From positions 1-64,000 of the forward strand of contig JANWJO010000015.1 in the NCBI GenBank assembly GCA_025449435.1: 64,000 nt of DNA, in the 5' to 3' direction. The notes beneath the pieces are model-generated. The model did not search any database, was not told the DNA's origin, and was given only the letters and a program-made list of their open reading frames with translations. Below are positions 35,527 through 44,961 of the stretch, one piece after another. Positions within the stretch are counted from its first letter, which is position 1, and every line of letters starts with the position of its first letter. The stretch comes from Chloroflexota bacterium (GTDB lineage Bacteria; Chloroflexota; UBA4733). Both the position numbers and the translations under genes were made by a program.

Positions 35527-35549
35527 TTGCGTCAACGAGGTTGATGCAA
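35527..35549. promoter_or_regulatory. 23-bp dyad TTGCGTCAAC-GAG-GTTGATGCAA
   Basis: Ten-base arms with one mismatch around a 3-base centre, lying between the divergent mutS and cysE starts. It could be a regulator site or, as RNA, a hairpin in the mutS leader. Candidate only. Confidence 0.35.
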
Positions 35550-35621
35550 CGAGTTCGCGATCGTCGTATTTGACGCGCCTATCCGGCACAGGTAGAGTGG
35601 GAACAGCGAAAGGGGTCCGCG

Positions 35622-36326
35622 TTGACTACCCAGCAAGCCGTCTCCAGCGAACCCACTGGCGGCGGCGCGGACGAGCGCCTGTCCACGCTTGCCATCATTG
35701 GCATCCCCGAACTGGAGCGCCGGCCCTCCGGCTGTAAAAAGCGGCGGTTTCTGTTGTGGCCACTCCCGGATGACATCTGTGTCGTCTTCGACAAAGACCC
35801 GGCGGCGACGAACCTCGCTGAGGTGTTGTTGTATCAGGGACTGCACGCGCTGTTACTGCACCGCATGGCGCACCCGCTTTACTCGCGCGGCGTTCCGTTT
35901 CTGCCACGGTTGATCTCGCAGTTCGGGCGGTTTATTACCAGCGGCATCGAAATCCATCCTGGCGCCCGCATCGGCAAGCGATTCTTCATCGATCACGGTA
36001 CTGGTATCGTCATTGGCGAGACGACGGAAATTGGTGATGACGTGATGCTGTATCACCAAGTTACGCTCGGTGCCACTGGCTGGTGGAAAGACGTGCGCAA
36101 CGGCCGAACCAAGCGGCACCCGACCATTGAAGACCGTGTTACCATCGGAGTCGGGGCGAGTATCTTGGGCCCGGTGACCATCGGCCACGACAGCAAGATC
36201 GGCGCGATGGCGCTGGTCGTCGAATCAGTGCCGCCACACTCTACTGTGGTGGCCAGCCCAGCGCGCCTACTGCACCGTACCAAGGGACAGGGCGTCACTG
36301 TGGAAGATATGGATTTCCAGATTTAG
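35622..36326 (+). CDS. cysE: Serine O-acetyltransferase
   Basis: 234 aa from TTG 35622, with AAAGGGG 7 bases upstream. CysE acetylates serine with acetyl-CoA, the first step of cysteine synthesis. The left-handed beta-helix hexapeptide part starts IHPGARIGKRFFIDHG and continues VVIGETTEIGDDVMLY-like to HQVTLGATG; it carries the catalytic His residues (DHGTG and YHQVTLG). The N-terminal helical domain is short, as in the SatA/EpsC type. No cysK adjoins. Convergent with the fucosidase gene. Confidence 0.88.
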   Translation: MTTQQAVSSEPTGGGADERLSTLAIIGIPELERRPSGCKKRRFLLWPLPDDICVVFDKDPAATNLAEVLLYQGLHALLLHRMAHPLYSRGVPFLPRLISQFGRFITSGIEIHPGARIGKRFFIDHGTGIVIGETTEIGDDVMLYHQVTLGATGWWKDVRNGRTKRHPTIEDRVTIGVGASILGPVTIGHDSKIGAMALVVESVPPHSTVVASPARLLHRTKGQGVTVEDMDFQI

Positions 36327-36338
36327 CTATTTGCGCTG

Positions 36339-37604
36339 CTACGGGGACCGGAGGAACACCTCAACCACCGGGAGAAGCACATCTGGAGGTTGGATCGGCA
36401 GTTGCAATCGCACCGACCCGTCTTGCCGGTCTTCAAACTGGATCTCGGAGTCATCGTTCAACAACTGAGCGTATGCCACCCTTCCGGCCAATCCCTCCAG
36501 GAATAAGTGCTTCATCGGCCAGGCGAAAATATGGACATACAGCCTATTGCCGCGCTGGGTATAGCGGCAATCCGGCGGCGCGACGTGAGCGCTCGTTGAC
36601 GCGCCGTAGACCGCGTCGCCGTGCAGCTTGGTCCAGTCGCCAATGGCCGATAGCGTGGCGAGGGCCCGCGAGTCAAAATAGCCGCGCGCCGTAGGCCCCA
36701 CATTGAGTAGCACATTGCCACCCTTAGACACCGAGTCCGCCAGCATGCGTACCAGGAGTGCTGGCGACTTCCAGTCCAGATTATCGCGGTCGTACCCCCA
36801 GCTACCGTTGAGCGTCTGACAGGCTTCCCACACGACGCGCTCTCCAGCCACCTCGACCCAGCCACGTGGTTGCACTTGCTCGGGCGTGTGGAAGTCGGCG
36901 CCGACTTCTGACCGGTTGTTCACTAGGATGTCGGGTTGCAGTTCTCGCACCATGGCGATGAGCTGTTCGGACTGCCAATCGTCCTTGCCTTTGCCTTTGG
37001 ACCAGCCATAGTCCCGCTGCGAATAAGAGAAGTCCAGCCAGAGGATGTCGATCTTGCCGTAGTTGGTCAGGAGTTCACGTACTTGCGTGTGGAGGTACGC
37101 GGCGTAGACACGCATATCGCGTCCCTTGGCCGCCTCACGATAGGCAAGATCGTCGCGTTGAGGATGCAGGCCATCGACGGTGAATTGCGGGTGGTGCCAG
37201 TCGATGAGCGAATGATAAAAGCCAACGCGCAGCCCTTCGGCACGAAAGGCGTCCACAAACTCACGCACCAGGTCTCGCTTCGCCGGCGTGTTGGTGGCTT
37301 TATAGTCGGTGACCTTGGAATCAAACAGGCAGAAGCCTTCATGGTGTTTGGTCGTCAACACGGCGTAGCGCATGCCTGCTTGTTTGGCGGCCTTCGCCCA
37401 GGCAATTGGGTCATACAAATCGGGGTCAAAGTGGTCGAAGTAGCGTTGATAGTGTTCGTCGGTGAGCCGCTCTCGGTTCTTGATCCATTCGTGTCTGGCG
37501 GGCAAGGAGTACAGGCCCCAGTGAATGAACAAGCCAAAACGATCGTGAACGAACCACTCGGCACGTTGGTGTCGTGTGGAATCCGCCGAGGCAATCACCG
37601 CCAT
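36339..37604 (-). CDS. GH29 alpha-L-fucosidase-like glycosidase
   Basis: 421 aa from ATG 37604. Catalytic barrel of glycoside hydrolase family 29: FGLFIHWGLYSLPARHEW, TTKHHEGFCLF, and the nucleophile Asp191 in DILWLDFSYS. A C-terminal beta-sandwich follows from about 345. GH29 retaining enzymes release alpha-L-fucose from glycans. No signal peptide is visible, so the enzyme probably works in the cytoplasm on imported oligosaccharides. Downstream of trxB on the same strand with a 95-bp gap. Some GH29 members act on other substrates. Confidence 0.88.
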   Translation of the reverse strand: MAVIASADSTRHQRAEWFVHDRFGLFIHWGLYSLPARHEWIKNRERLTDEHYQRYFDHFDPDLYDPIAWAKAAKQAGMRYAVLTTKHHEGFCLFDSKVTDYKATNTPAKRDLVREFVDAFRAEGLRVGFYHSLIDWHHPQFTVDGLHPQRDDLAYREAAKGRDMRVYAAYLHTQVRELLTNYGKIDILWLDFSYSQRDYGWSKGKGKDDWQSEQLIAMVRELQPDILVNNRSEVGADFHTPEQVQPRGWVEVAGERVVWEACQTLNGSWGYDRDNLDWKSPALLVRMLADSVSKGGNVLLNVGPTARGYFDSRALATLSAIGDWTKLHGDAVYGASTSAHVAPPDCRYTQRGNRLYVHIFAWPMKHLFLEGLAGRVAYAQLLNDDSEIQFEDRQDGSVRLQLPIQPPDVLLPVVEVFLRSP

Positions 37605-37634
37605 TGCTGTACCTTCCGCGACTCCAGGGGGCGC

Positions 37635-37658
37635 TGGCGTCGAAGCCGGTAGACGCCA
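37635..37658 (-). terminator. Hairpin between trxB and the GH29 gene
   Basis: TGGCGTC and GACGCCA pair around a 10-base loop. It lies after the trxB stop (37700) and 30 bp before the fucosidase start. No T run follows, so it may be a terminator or a leader hairpin. Confidence 0.3.
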
Positions 37659-37699
37659 CGCAGCGAGCGTAGCGTACTACACGGAGGGTGCAGGCAAGC

Positions 37700-38680
37700 C
37701 TACCTGGCGGCGAGTTGGGGTTCGGGTGCGTGGTGCAACTCGCTATGCGCCTGGTCTTCCAGCCAGCGCTCGGCATCGATCGCCGCTCTGCACCCATCGC
37801 CTGCGGCCGTCACCGCCTGGCGATAGCGGCTGTCACGCACATCTCCAGCGGCGAACACGCCAGGAATGTTGGTCACTGTCGTCTTGCCGTCAGGAATGGC
37901 TATGTAACCTGTGGGCTCCAGATTAATCTGGCTAGCAAATAGCGACGTGTTCGGCTGGTGACCGATGGCAACAAACACACCGTCGGTCTCCAGTTCGGAC
38001 ACGGCGCCGGTCTGCACGTCGCGTAGCCGCACGCCCGTCACTGTTTGGTTGCCAATGACAGCGTCTACGACAGCGTTCCAATGGAAACTGACCTTAGGAT
38101 TGGTCTGCGCGCGCAATTGCATGACCTTGCTCGCTCGCAGCGAGTCGCGCCGGTGCACAATCGTTACTGAAGAGGCGTAGCGCGTCAGGAACAATGCCTC
38201 TTCCACAGCAGTGTCGCCGCCGCCGACGACCACAAGGCGCTTGTTACGGAAGAAGAACCCATCACAGGTGGCGCACGCCGAAACGCCCCGTCCGCGCAAT
38301 TGCTCCTCGCCCGGTACCCCTAACCATTTGGCGGAGGCGCCGGTAGCAATAATCACCGCACCGGCTGTATATGTCTCATCACTCGTCGATACGGTAAAGG
38401 GTTGGTGTGCAAGCTGTACCTCGGTGGCGTCGACATCGAGTACGGTGGCACCAAACCGCTCCGCTTGCTTACGAAAATCGGCCATCATCTCTGGACCGCC
38501 AATACCATCGGGGTAGCCAGGGTAGTTTTCGACATCGGAGGTGATCATGAGCTGGCCACCGGACTCGTAACCGGCGAGCACCAACGGGTTCAAGTTGGCC
38601 CGCGCTGCATACAGGGCCGCCGTGTAGCCGGCTGGTCCTGATCCGATGATTATGATTTGATAGTGGTTGGTTGTTGCCAC
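37700..38680 (-). CDS. trxB: Thioredoxin reductase
   Basis: 326 aa from GTG 38680, with GAAGGG upstream. FAD domain [14 protein letters not shown] (13-26), redox-active pair Cys136-x-x-Cys139 in [14 protein letters not shown] domain [10 protein letters not shown], and the second FAD motif [10 protein letters not shown]. It reduces thioredoxin with NADPH in the cytoplasm. Length fits the low-molecular-weight bacterial form. No thioredoxin gene is adjacent. Confidence 0.95.
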   Translation of the reverse strand: MATTNHYQIIIIGSGPAGYTAALYAARANLNPLVLAGYESGGQLMITSDVENYPGYPDGIGGPEMMADFRKQAERFGATVLDVDATEVQLAHQPFTVSTSDETYTAGAVIIATGASAKWLGVPGEEQLRGRGVSACATCDGFFFRNKRLVVVGGGDTAVEEALFLTRYASSVTIVHRRDSLRASKVMQLRAQTNPKVSFHWNAVVDAVIGNQTVTGVRLRDVQTGAVSELETDGVFVAIGHQPNTSLFASQINLEPTGYIAIPDGKTTVTNIPGVFAAGDVRDSRYRQAVTAAGDGCRAAIDAERWLEDQAHSELHHAPEPQLAAR

Positions 38681-38811
38681 CGTGGTAGCCCTTCAAAGCC
38701 GGTCGCGCTGAGCTCGCCGCCGCGCGGAACTGTTACTGGCGCGCATGTCCGGCGCAAGCGCGTCCACCCAAATTACACCACCCTGCCCGTTGCAACAACG
38801 TCTCAATGCTG

Positions 38812-39480
38812 CTAGCGGCGTATGTGAGGGACTGCAGGACCACTGGCCGCGAGAACTTCCCGCAGGAGGGCCGCCGCTGCCTGTTGCGGTGAGTGCGCCT
38901 GGCTGACGGCTGAAATTACCGCCACCCCGGAGGCCCCAGCCCGGATGACGGCGGCCGCACGCTCGACGGTGATACCGCCGATAGCGCAGACAGGTACCGA
39001 CACGGCTGCTCGAACTGCTGCCAGTCGTGCTAGGCCAACAGCCTTGCCGGCGTCACCTTTTGATCCAGTGCCATATACCGGTCCAACAGACACATAACTG
39101 GCTCCACGCTGCTCGGCTCTCTGCGCTTCCTCCGGTGTCGCGACCGATACGCCGACGATGGCCTCTGGCCCGAGCAAGTGTCGGGCAATCTCCGGCGGCA
39201 TGTCCTCGACATCCGGATGACCCACATGCACGCCTGCTGCGCCGATGGCGAGCGCCACGTCCACACGGTCGTTGACCACCAACGGGACGTGTCTTGAGTC
39301 CGCAACCGCCTGGATAGCGGTGCCTAATCGCACCTGGTCGAACGTCGAAAGCCCTTCCGCGCGCAATTGCAGCAAGGTGGCGCCCCCTGCCAGCGCCTGT
39401 TGCGCCATATTCACACAGCCGTCGGGCGGGCAGAACGCTGGATCGATGATGACGTACACCGACAGCAGGGCCGGCTTCAC
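38812..39480 (-). CDS. thiE: Thiamine-phosphate synthase
   Basis: 222 aa from GTG 39480, overlapping the thiD stop as GTGA. TIM barrel that joins HMP-PP and the thiazole phosphate to give thiamine phosphate (EC 2.5.1.3). Signatures: LLQLRAEGLS, VNDRVDVALAIGAAGVHVG, SVATPEEAQRAE, YVSVGPVYGTGSK and AIGGITVERA. It lies directly after thiD, so HMP-PP made by ThiD feeds it. thiM and thiG are not in the window. Confidence 0.94.
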   Translation of the reverse strand: MKPALLSVYVIIDPAFCPPDGCVNMAQQALAGGATLLQLRAEGLSTFDQVRLGTAIQAVADSRHVPLVVNDRVDVALAIGAAGVHVGHPDVEDMPPEIARHLLGPEAIVGVSVATPEEAQRAEQRGASYVSVGPVYGTGSKGDAGKAVGLARLAAVRAAVSVPVCAIGGITVERAAAVIRAGASGVAVISAVSQAHSPQQAAAALLREVLAASGPAVPHIRR

Positions 39481-40298
39481 GCGACTTGGCCCCGCGGCGG
39501 TAGACCAGCGTGTTGCCAGTCGTGGCGCACCGGCCCATTCCCTGCGCCCAACCCGGGTGCATTGGCGATTGCCCCAGTTAGATATGTCTTGGCATTTTCC
39601 ACCGCCGTGCGCACCGGCTCGCCCAGGGCGAGGTAGGCGGCGATGGCCGAACTGAATGTGCAGCCAGTGCCATGCGTGTGTACGGTGGCGATACGCGAGA
39701 CAGTGTACCGACGCAGTTCCTTGGTTGTGCCATCGTACAGAATATCGGTCGCCATCGCTCCGCTGAGATGGCCGCCTTTCACCACTACATCGCGCGGGCC
39801 CAGCGCCGCCAGATCGCGGGCGGCGTGCTCCATGTCCTCCAGTGAGCCGATGCGCCGGTTGAGTAAGGTCTCTGCTTCTGGAACATTGGGCGTTAACACC
39901 GTCGCGAGAGGCAAGAGTTCCTCGATCAGCGCCTGTATGGCTTCGGGCGCGAGCAGGCGGTCGCCGCCCTTCGCCACCATCACCGGATCGACAACCACCG
40001 GCGAGAGAAGAAACGTGCGCAACTGGGCCGCGACCACCGCGACGATCTCGGCTGTCGAGAGCATCCCAATCTTGACGGCAGAAGGTCGGAGGTCAGTGAC
40101 CACGCTGGCAATCTGCGCCGCCACGACATCAGCAGGAATGGTGTGGATGGCCGACACGCCCAACGTGTTCTGCGCCGTAACGGCGGTGATTACACTCGCG
40201 CCGTACACGTGCAGCGCTGCAAACGTCTTGAGATCGGCCTGGATCCCGGCACCGCCGCCAGAGTCCGACCCCGCAATAGTAAGCACCACTGGTAGCAC
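39477..40298 (-). CDS. thiD: Hydroxymethylpyrimidine/phosphomethylpyrimidine kinase
   Basis: 273 aa from GTG 40298, chosen for GGAGGGAGA 5 bases upstream and normal length; the frame is open to 40469 but reaches into the divergent gene. ThiD phosphorylates HMP twice to HMP-PP. Ribokinase-like fold: IAGSDSGGGAGIQADLKTF, VVDPVMVAKGGDRLL, LTPNVPEAE and the anion-hole motif HTHGTGCTFSSAIAAYLA. Coupled to thiE. The 130-bp gap upstream shows no TPP riboswitch. Confidence 0.95.
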   Translation of the reverse strand: MLPVVLTIAGSDSGGGAGIQADLKTFAALHVYGASVITAVTAQNTLGVSAIHTIPADVVAAQIASVVTDLRPSAVKIGMLSTAEIVAVVAAQLRTFLLSPVVVDPVMVAKGGDRLLAPEAIQALIEELLPLATVLTPNVPEAETLLNRRIGSLEDMEHAARDLAALGPRDVVVKGGHLSGAMATDILYDGTTKELRRYTVSRIATVHTHGTGCTFSSAIAAYLALGEPVRTAVENAKTYLTGAIANAPGLGAGNGPVRHDWQHAGLPPRGQVA

Positions 40299-40428
40299 TG
40301 ATATCTCCCTCCGGCTCTGCCTTCTCAGACATTGTTCCACAGGTCCAATGAGTTCGTGAACCCGTACAGCGTACAATCCCGGCGGCGAGCCAACTGGAAC
40401 ATTCCACCATAGGGAGTTCACGGAGCAC

Positions 40429-41310
40429 ATGCCAGCTTTCAAATTGTGCGCTGTTACATCCTGCCTCACGCACCTCGGCGCGGAGGGAGCTGTCCGCGCG
40501 CTGGCAGCGCTCGGCTACTCAGCTGTCGAGTTTCTGGCCACTGGCACCTTGATGCCTGAGGACGCGCCTACTCAACGGCGACAAGAGCTCCGGCGCCTAA
40601 GTCAGGATGTCGGTATCACAATTGCCGGGCTGAATGGCGTCTTGCCGGCAACCGGCTTCAATGTCCTCGTCGATGACCAGGTGCAACGGCGAAGGGGAAT
40701 CGATCAGCTCAAGCGCGTCATCGATCTATGTTCGGACATCGGTGGCCACATCGTGACCGTTGGATCACCCGGTGCGCGCAATTGGCCAGAGGGCATGCCC
40801 GAGACGGTGTGGTTTCCCCGCGCGGTGGAAGCCTTCAAGGAGTGGTGTCCCCACGCAGCAGATCAAGGTGTTCTGGTGAATCTGGAAATCGTCAACCGTT
40901 TCGAGGTTAACTGGGGCCGCACGATCGACGAAGGATTGGCGTTCCTTGGCCCGGTCAGCCATCCCAATCTGGGCTTGACGATCGACACCTTCCACATGAA
41001 CATCGAAGAGGGACCATTTGCTGCTGCCATTGCCCGCGGCGGCCCGGCCATCCGTCACGTACACGTCGCCGACAGCAACCGGCAAGCACCAGGCGCCGGG
41101 AACCTCAATTTCGACTTGATCATTTCGTCGCTGGCTAGCATTAACTTTGGTGGTTTTGTCTCCGTGGAACTGTTCCCCACCTGGCAAGGCATTGCTTTGA
41201 ACGAGGCGCCAGAGGATGCCCTCCGGCACGCACGCATCACACTCAGCGACGCAATGGCGCGGGTCGAAAAAGCAACAGCACTGACGGTCAGCGACCAGCC
41301 AGACCGGTGA
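40429..41310 (+). CDS. Sugar phosphate isomerase/epimerase, ketose 3-epimerase-like
   Basis: 293 aa from ATG 40429. Xylose isomerase-like TIM barrel (AP endonuclease 2 family). Predicted metal ligands lie in NLEIVNRFE (Glu), TIDTFHMNIEE (Asp, His), HVHVADSNR (His) and SVELFP (Glu), the layout of D-tagatose/D-psicose 3-epimerases. It is convergent with, and overlaps by 23 bp, the sugar ABC permease gene, so it may act on the imported sugar. Exact substrate unknown. Confidence 0.8.
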   Translation: MPAFKLCAVTSCLTHLGAEGAVRALAALGYSAVEFLATGTLMPEDAPTQRRQELRRLSQDVGITIAGLNGVLPATGFNVLVDDQVQRRRGIDQLKRVIDLCSDIGGHIVTVGSPGARNWPEGMPETVWFPRAVEAFKEWCPHAADQGVLVNLEIVNRFEVNWGRTIDEGLAFLGPVSHPNLGLTIDTFHMNIEEGPFAAAIARGGPAIRHVHVADSNRQAPGAGNLNFDLIISSLASINFGGFVSVELFPTWQGIALNEAPEDALRHARITLSDAMARVEKATALTVSDQPDR

Positions 41311-42187
41311 GTTGGATACCTTCGATAAAGTAGCGCTGTGCGGCGAAGAATAATGCGATGATCGGGATGATCATCATGGTCGCCGCCGCCATCATCAACG
41401 CCCAGTTCGTGCCATATTCCGTCTGAAAGAACTCTAACCCCAGCGCCAACGTAAAATATTGCGGTTGATTGAGGTAGATCAATGGGTTGAGGAAGTCGTT
41501 CCAGTTGTAAATGACCGAAAAGATCGTGACGGTGGTTAAGGCTGGTTTAGATAGTGGGAGCATGATCTGCCAGTACAACTGAAAGTTTGTTCCGCCGTCC
41601 ATACGCGCCGCCTCATCGAGGTCATACGGAATGGTCATGAAGAACTGGCGCAACAAAAAGATATTGAATGCGCCGCCGCCAAACCACAAGGGCACGGTCA
41701 AGGGCAAGTACGTATTAATCCAGTGTAAGCGCGAGAACAAGATGTATTTCGGGACCAGCGTCACCACTTCTGGCAACATAAGTGTGGACAGCAGCACCAT
41801 GAACCAGAAGGCGCGGCCTGGAAATCGTATCCGAGCGAAGCCAAACGCCGCCATGGATGCGGTAATCAGCGTGCCGATGGTCGCAGCCGCGGTAATGACC
41901 AACGTGTTCTTGAAGTACAGCAGGTACGGGACGGTTTGCAACGCATCTGGGTAGTTAGACCACTGGATGACCGGCGGAATCCAAATTGGCGGAAACGCAA
42001 ACTCTGTCCCCTGCACCTTCAACGACGTGCTCAACAGCCAGAGGAATGGCAGAGCAAACGTCACGCCGATAACCGTCAGAACCACATAGGCGACGGCACT
42101 GCCGCCCACTCGGCGAGCAGGGCGGCGCCGGCGTGGTGTCTGCACCCTAGTGGCGAGCGATCCTGTGGGAAGTGACACGTTAGCCAC
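41288..42187 (-). CDS. Carbohydrate ABC transporter permease (MalG-like)
   Basis: 299 aa from GTG 42187. Six membrane segments, with the ATPase-contact EAA loop EAARMDGGTNFQLYWQIMLP near residue 195. Family 2 sugar permeases (MalG/AraQ type) pair with a MalF-type partner, encoded just upstream. It imports a sugar or oligosaccharide. No ATPase gene is in the operon, as in systems that share one MsiK/UgpC-like ATPase. Confidence 0.92.
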   Translation of the reverse strand: MANVSLPTGSLATRVQTPRRRRPARRVGGSAVAYVVLTVIGVTFALPFLWLLSTSLKVQGTEFAFPPIWIPPVIQWSNYPDALQTVPYLLYFKNTLVITAAATIGTLITASMAAFGFARIRFPGRAFWFMVLLSTLMLPEVVTLVPKYILFSRLHWINTYLPLTVPLWFGGGAFNIFLLRQFFMTIPYDLDEAARMDGGTNFQLYWQIMLPLSKPALTTVTIFSVIYNWNDFLNPLIYLNQPQYFTLALGLEFFQTEYGTNWALMMAAATMMIIPIIALFFAAQRYFIEGIQLTGLAGR

Positions 42188-42226
42188 GAGGCGACTCTCG
42201 CTTCAGCGGGCCCGACCCACTACCCA

Positions 42227-43162
42227 TCATCGTTTGATCTCTGCTTCGTAGTACACCCAGCGGTTAGCGAAACGGAACTGGAACAAAGTGAACACTAAGA
42301 CAATCACGAATAGCAGCCAGGCCATCGCCGACGCATACCCCATATCAAAGTTCTGGAACGCTACCCGATACAGGTACAACACGTAGAAGAGCGATGCGTC
42401 CTCTGGTCCGCCGGAGGTAATGATATACGCCTGCACGAATACTTGAAACGCGCCAATGAGCGCAAGTATGAGATTGAAGAACAGCGATGGTGTGAGTAAT
42501 GGCAGTGTGACATTACGGAACCTGCTCCACCAGCCGGCACCGTCGATATTGGCGGCATCATACAAATGCCCCGGAATACCCTGCAAGCCGGCGAGCAAGA
42601 TGATCATTTGCCCACCGATGGTCCACCAACTCATCACCACAAAGGCAAACTTCACGATCCGTGGGTCTTCCAACCAGTACACCTTCGAGACGTTTATGAG
42701 TGAAAGCACGTAGTTGGCCAGCCCGAAGTCGGTGTTGAAGATCCATAGCCACAGCACCGAGTTGGCAACTATCGGCGTGATATATGGAAGATAGAACACC
42801 GTGCGATACACGGCAATGCCTTTGAGGCGGAGGTTGAGCAGCAAGGCGGCGAGCATAGCGAAAAACAGGTGCGTAGGAACCCCTAGAACCACATAGAACG
42901 ACGTATTGAACAGCGCGGTAGCGATGCGCGGGTCGTGAATGAGCGACTGGAAGTTCTTGAGTCCGACAAAATGCGGGACCGTGACGATACGCCAGTCGGT
43001 GAGCGAAATGGCGACTGAAGCCACCATCGGTCCCGCCGTAAAGATGACGAAGCCAAGGAGCCACGGCAGAATGAACAGATACCCGTCGAGCGCGTCGCGC
43101 GAGCGCACTTTCGACCGGCGCGCCGCTCGCCTGGGCGCAATGACTCGTGCTGCCGTGGTCAT
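42227..43162 (-). CDS. Carbohydrate ABC transporter permease (MalF-like)
   Basis: 311 aa from ATG 43162. A basic N terminus then six membrane segments; EAA-type loop DAANIDGAGWWSRFRNVTLP near residue 205. It forms a heterodimeric channel with the MalG-like permease 39 bp downstream and follows the binding-protein gene. Such three-gene sets import mono- or oligosaccharides. Confidence 0.92.
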   Translation of the reverse strand: MTTAARVIAPRRAARRSKVRSRDALDGYLFILPWLLGFVIFTAGPMVASVAISLTDWRIVTVPHFVGLKNFQSLIHDPRIATALFNTSFYVVLGVPTHLFFAMLAALLLNLRLKGIAVYRTVFYLPYITPIVANSVLWLWIFNTDFGLANYVLSLINVSKVYWLEDPRIVKFAFVVMSWWTIGGQMIILLAGLQGIPGHLYDAANIDGAGWWSRFRNVTLPLLTPSLFFNLILALIGAFQVFVQAYIITSGGPEDASLFYVLYLYRVAFQNFDMGYASAMAWLLFVIVLVFTLFQFRFANRWVYYEAEIKR

Positions 43163-43195
43163 CTTCTTGCCTCGTTGCTTGCCAGCGTCGCTAGG

Positions 43196-44614
43196 TTACT
43201 GGCTGGCGGTCGGTTGCGCCTTGATGTACTGGTTAATCTTAGGTGCGACGTCGGTGAGCACGGTCTTGACGTCCTTGGCTTCTGGACCATATACCCCGGC
43301 CAGCGCGTTGGACAATTCTTGATGGATGCCAATCCAGTTACCCACAACCGGCTCCGGCCGTGCATAGGACAGCGCGTCGATGCCGATCTTGATGCTGGCT
43401 GGCTTACCAGTCGCCTTGGCCAGAGCGGCTTCCCGCACGGACCGTGACGCCACGGGTAGTCCCGCCATATCGAAATACTTTTGCATTGAGGCCTTGGTCT
43501 CCAAGAAAGCGAGGAACGACCACGCCGAGTCCTTGACCTTCGACGACGCGGCCATCGAGTGGCCGGCTGAAGCAACGCGCGTTACTTGGTCGCCGTCGTG
43601 CGGCAGATGCTGGATGTCCCAGTCAAATGTTGCCTTGGTAAAGTAGGAATACACGTTGATCTGCGGCAGCATGGCGATTTTGCCGGTGTTGAACAGGTCG
43701 TTGTAGCTCTGGCCCTGTGCCGTGCTCGCACTGGCGTGGACCTTGTACTTGTGGATTAAGTCCTTGATCCAGTTGAATGCGGTGACTCCAGGGTCCTGAT
43801 CGAGGGTATAGGTCGTGCGCTGCTTGTCGACGATGTCGCCGCCTTCCTGCCATACACGAATTTCGGCAGGATAGATGTACGGAGGATTTGGCCAGCCACC
43901 GGTACCCCACACTTGATCCGCGCCAGTGCCCGTAGTGAGTTTTTGGGCTGCGTCCAGATAGTCCGACCATTTCCAGGTCGCAGTGGGGAAAGCAACATTG
44001 GCCTTGGTGAACAGGTCTTTGTTGTACACCAAGATCATCGCGGTGGTCTCGCGCGGCAGTCCGTACTGCTTGCCCAACACGTTGAAATCGGAGACCGACG
44101 ACGGGAACAAGTCCGACGCGTCGAAGCCTTTGCCTTGCGACATGTAGGATGTGACGTCCTGCGTGATGCCCAGCGATGCCAAGCCGGGCGTGATGAACGT
44201 GTGAGTCCAGTACACATCGAGCGCTGTGCCCGACGCGACCGTGAGGAGTACCTTCTGTTGCACTTCCAACGCCGAAGCGCCCCCGAGCACCAGATTGACG
44301 GTGGCCCCGCTGTTGGCGGCTTGGTAGTCGCTGACGATGGCGGCGTACACTTTTTGTCCATCGGCACTGGTTTGTGTCAAGAACGTTATCTGTCCAGCCG
44401 CTGCTGCCGGCTGAGACGCGGCCGCGCTGGCCGTGGTCGTGGCGGCACTCGCTGATGTAGCCGCTGCACTCGTCGCCGCTGATGTGGTGACCGCTGCGGC
44501 TGATGTGGCAGCTGTGGTTGCTGCTGCCGTGCCGCCGCCACATGCGGCGAGCAGTGCGGCACTCCCCACTGTCATGGCCGTCGACAGCAGGAGTTTCCTC
44601 CGACTTATGGGCAT
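43196..44614 (-). CDS. Sugar ABC transporter substrate-binding lipoprotein
   Basis: 472 aa from ATG 44614. The signal has a twin arginine (ISRRKLLL) and a lipobox ending LLAAC, so it is probably a Tat-exported lipoprotein anchored at Cys25. A 50-residue Ala/Thr/Ser stalk precedes a family 1 binding fold (QITFLTQTSADGQKVY; later ALDVYWTHTF and YNKDLFTKANV). It delivers sugar to the two permeases encoded downstream. Ligand not readable. A LacI-like dyad lies about 100 bp upstream. Confidence 0.9.
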   Translation of the reverse strand: MPISRRKLLLSTAMTVGSAALLAACGGGTAAATTAATSAAAVTTSAATSAAATSASAATTTASAAASQPAAAAGQITFLTQTSADGQKVYAAIVSDYQAANSGATVNLVLGGASALEVQQKVLLTVASGTALDVYWTHTFITPGLASLGITQDVTSYMSQGKGFDASDLFPSSVSDFNVLGKQYGLPRETTAMILVYNKDLFTKANVAFPTATWKWSDYLDAAQKLTTGTGADQVWGTGGWPNPPYIYPAEIRVWQEGGDIVDKQRTTYTLDQDPGVTAFNWIKDLIHKYKVHASASTAQGQSYNDLFNTGKIAMLPQINVYSYFTKATFDWDIQHLPHDGDQVTRVASAGHSMAASSKVKDSAWSFLAFLETKASMQKYFDMAGLPVASRSVREAALAKATGKPASIKIGIDALSYARPEPVVGNWIGIHQELSNALAGVYGPEAKDVKTVLTDVAPKINQYIKAQPTASQ

Positions 44615-44961
44615 AGAACATTCCTCTCATCGCAAACTCGACACGGTGTTGGTGCGTGCTCGGTGTCGTTCAAGCCGTTAAGGATACACTAGGGGTAGGG
44701 TACGTGCAAAGGGCTTGAGCGCTAAAGGGCACCATACCCCTTGATGTATGCGATTGTGCGTCGCAAGGCGCCAGATACCTCCCACGGTTCCCGAGTCGCG
44801 ATCGTGCCCGAGACGGTCTGGTATCAACCCATCTGCGCCTCAGGTAATCAAAAAAATGTGCGACCCGGTTGGGCTACAGGTCAATTGGACATAGGAATTA
44901 CTGGTATCCTGGCGACCTGTTCCCGATAACCGTCCCACGTTATGCAAGGAGCGACGCGCGA
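44615..44961. other. 347-bp divergent intergenic region
   Basis: Lies between the sugar ABC operon (minus) and murE (plus). It holds the dyad at 44715-44726 and the murE ribosome site AAGGAG at 44946. The murE frame is open back to 44869 but without conserved sequence. No RNA gene or convincing promoter pair is seen. Confidence 0.5.
44715..44726. promoter_or_regulatory. LacI-family-like dyad TTGAGCGCTAAA
   Basis: A near-palindrome (10 of 12 bases symmetric, AGCGCT core) about 100 bp upstream of the sugar-binding protein gene. LacI-family sites often centre on a CG like this one. Candidate operator for the importer; no LacI gene is in the window. Confidence 0.35.

Noticed and set aside
40299..40428. 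TPP riboswitch upstream of thiD-thiE
   Set aside because: CTGAGA and ACCTG-like pieces occur in the minus-strand leader but in the wrong order and without the TPP stems.
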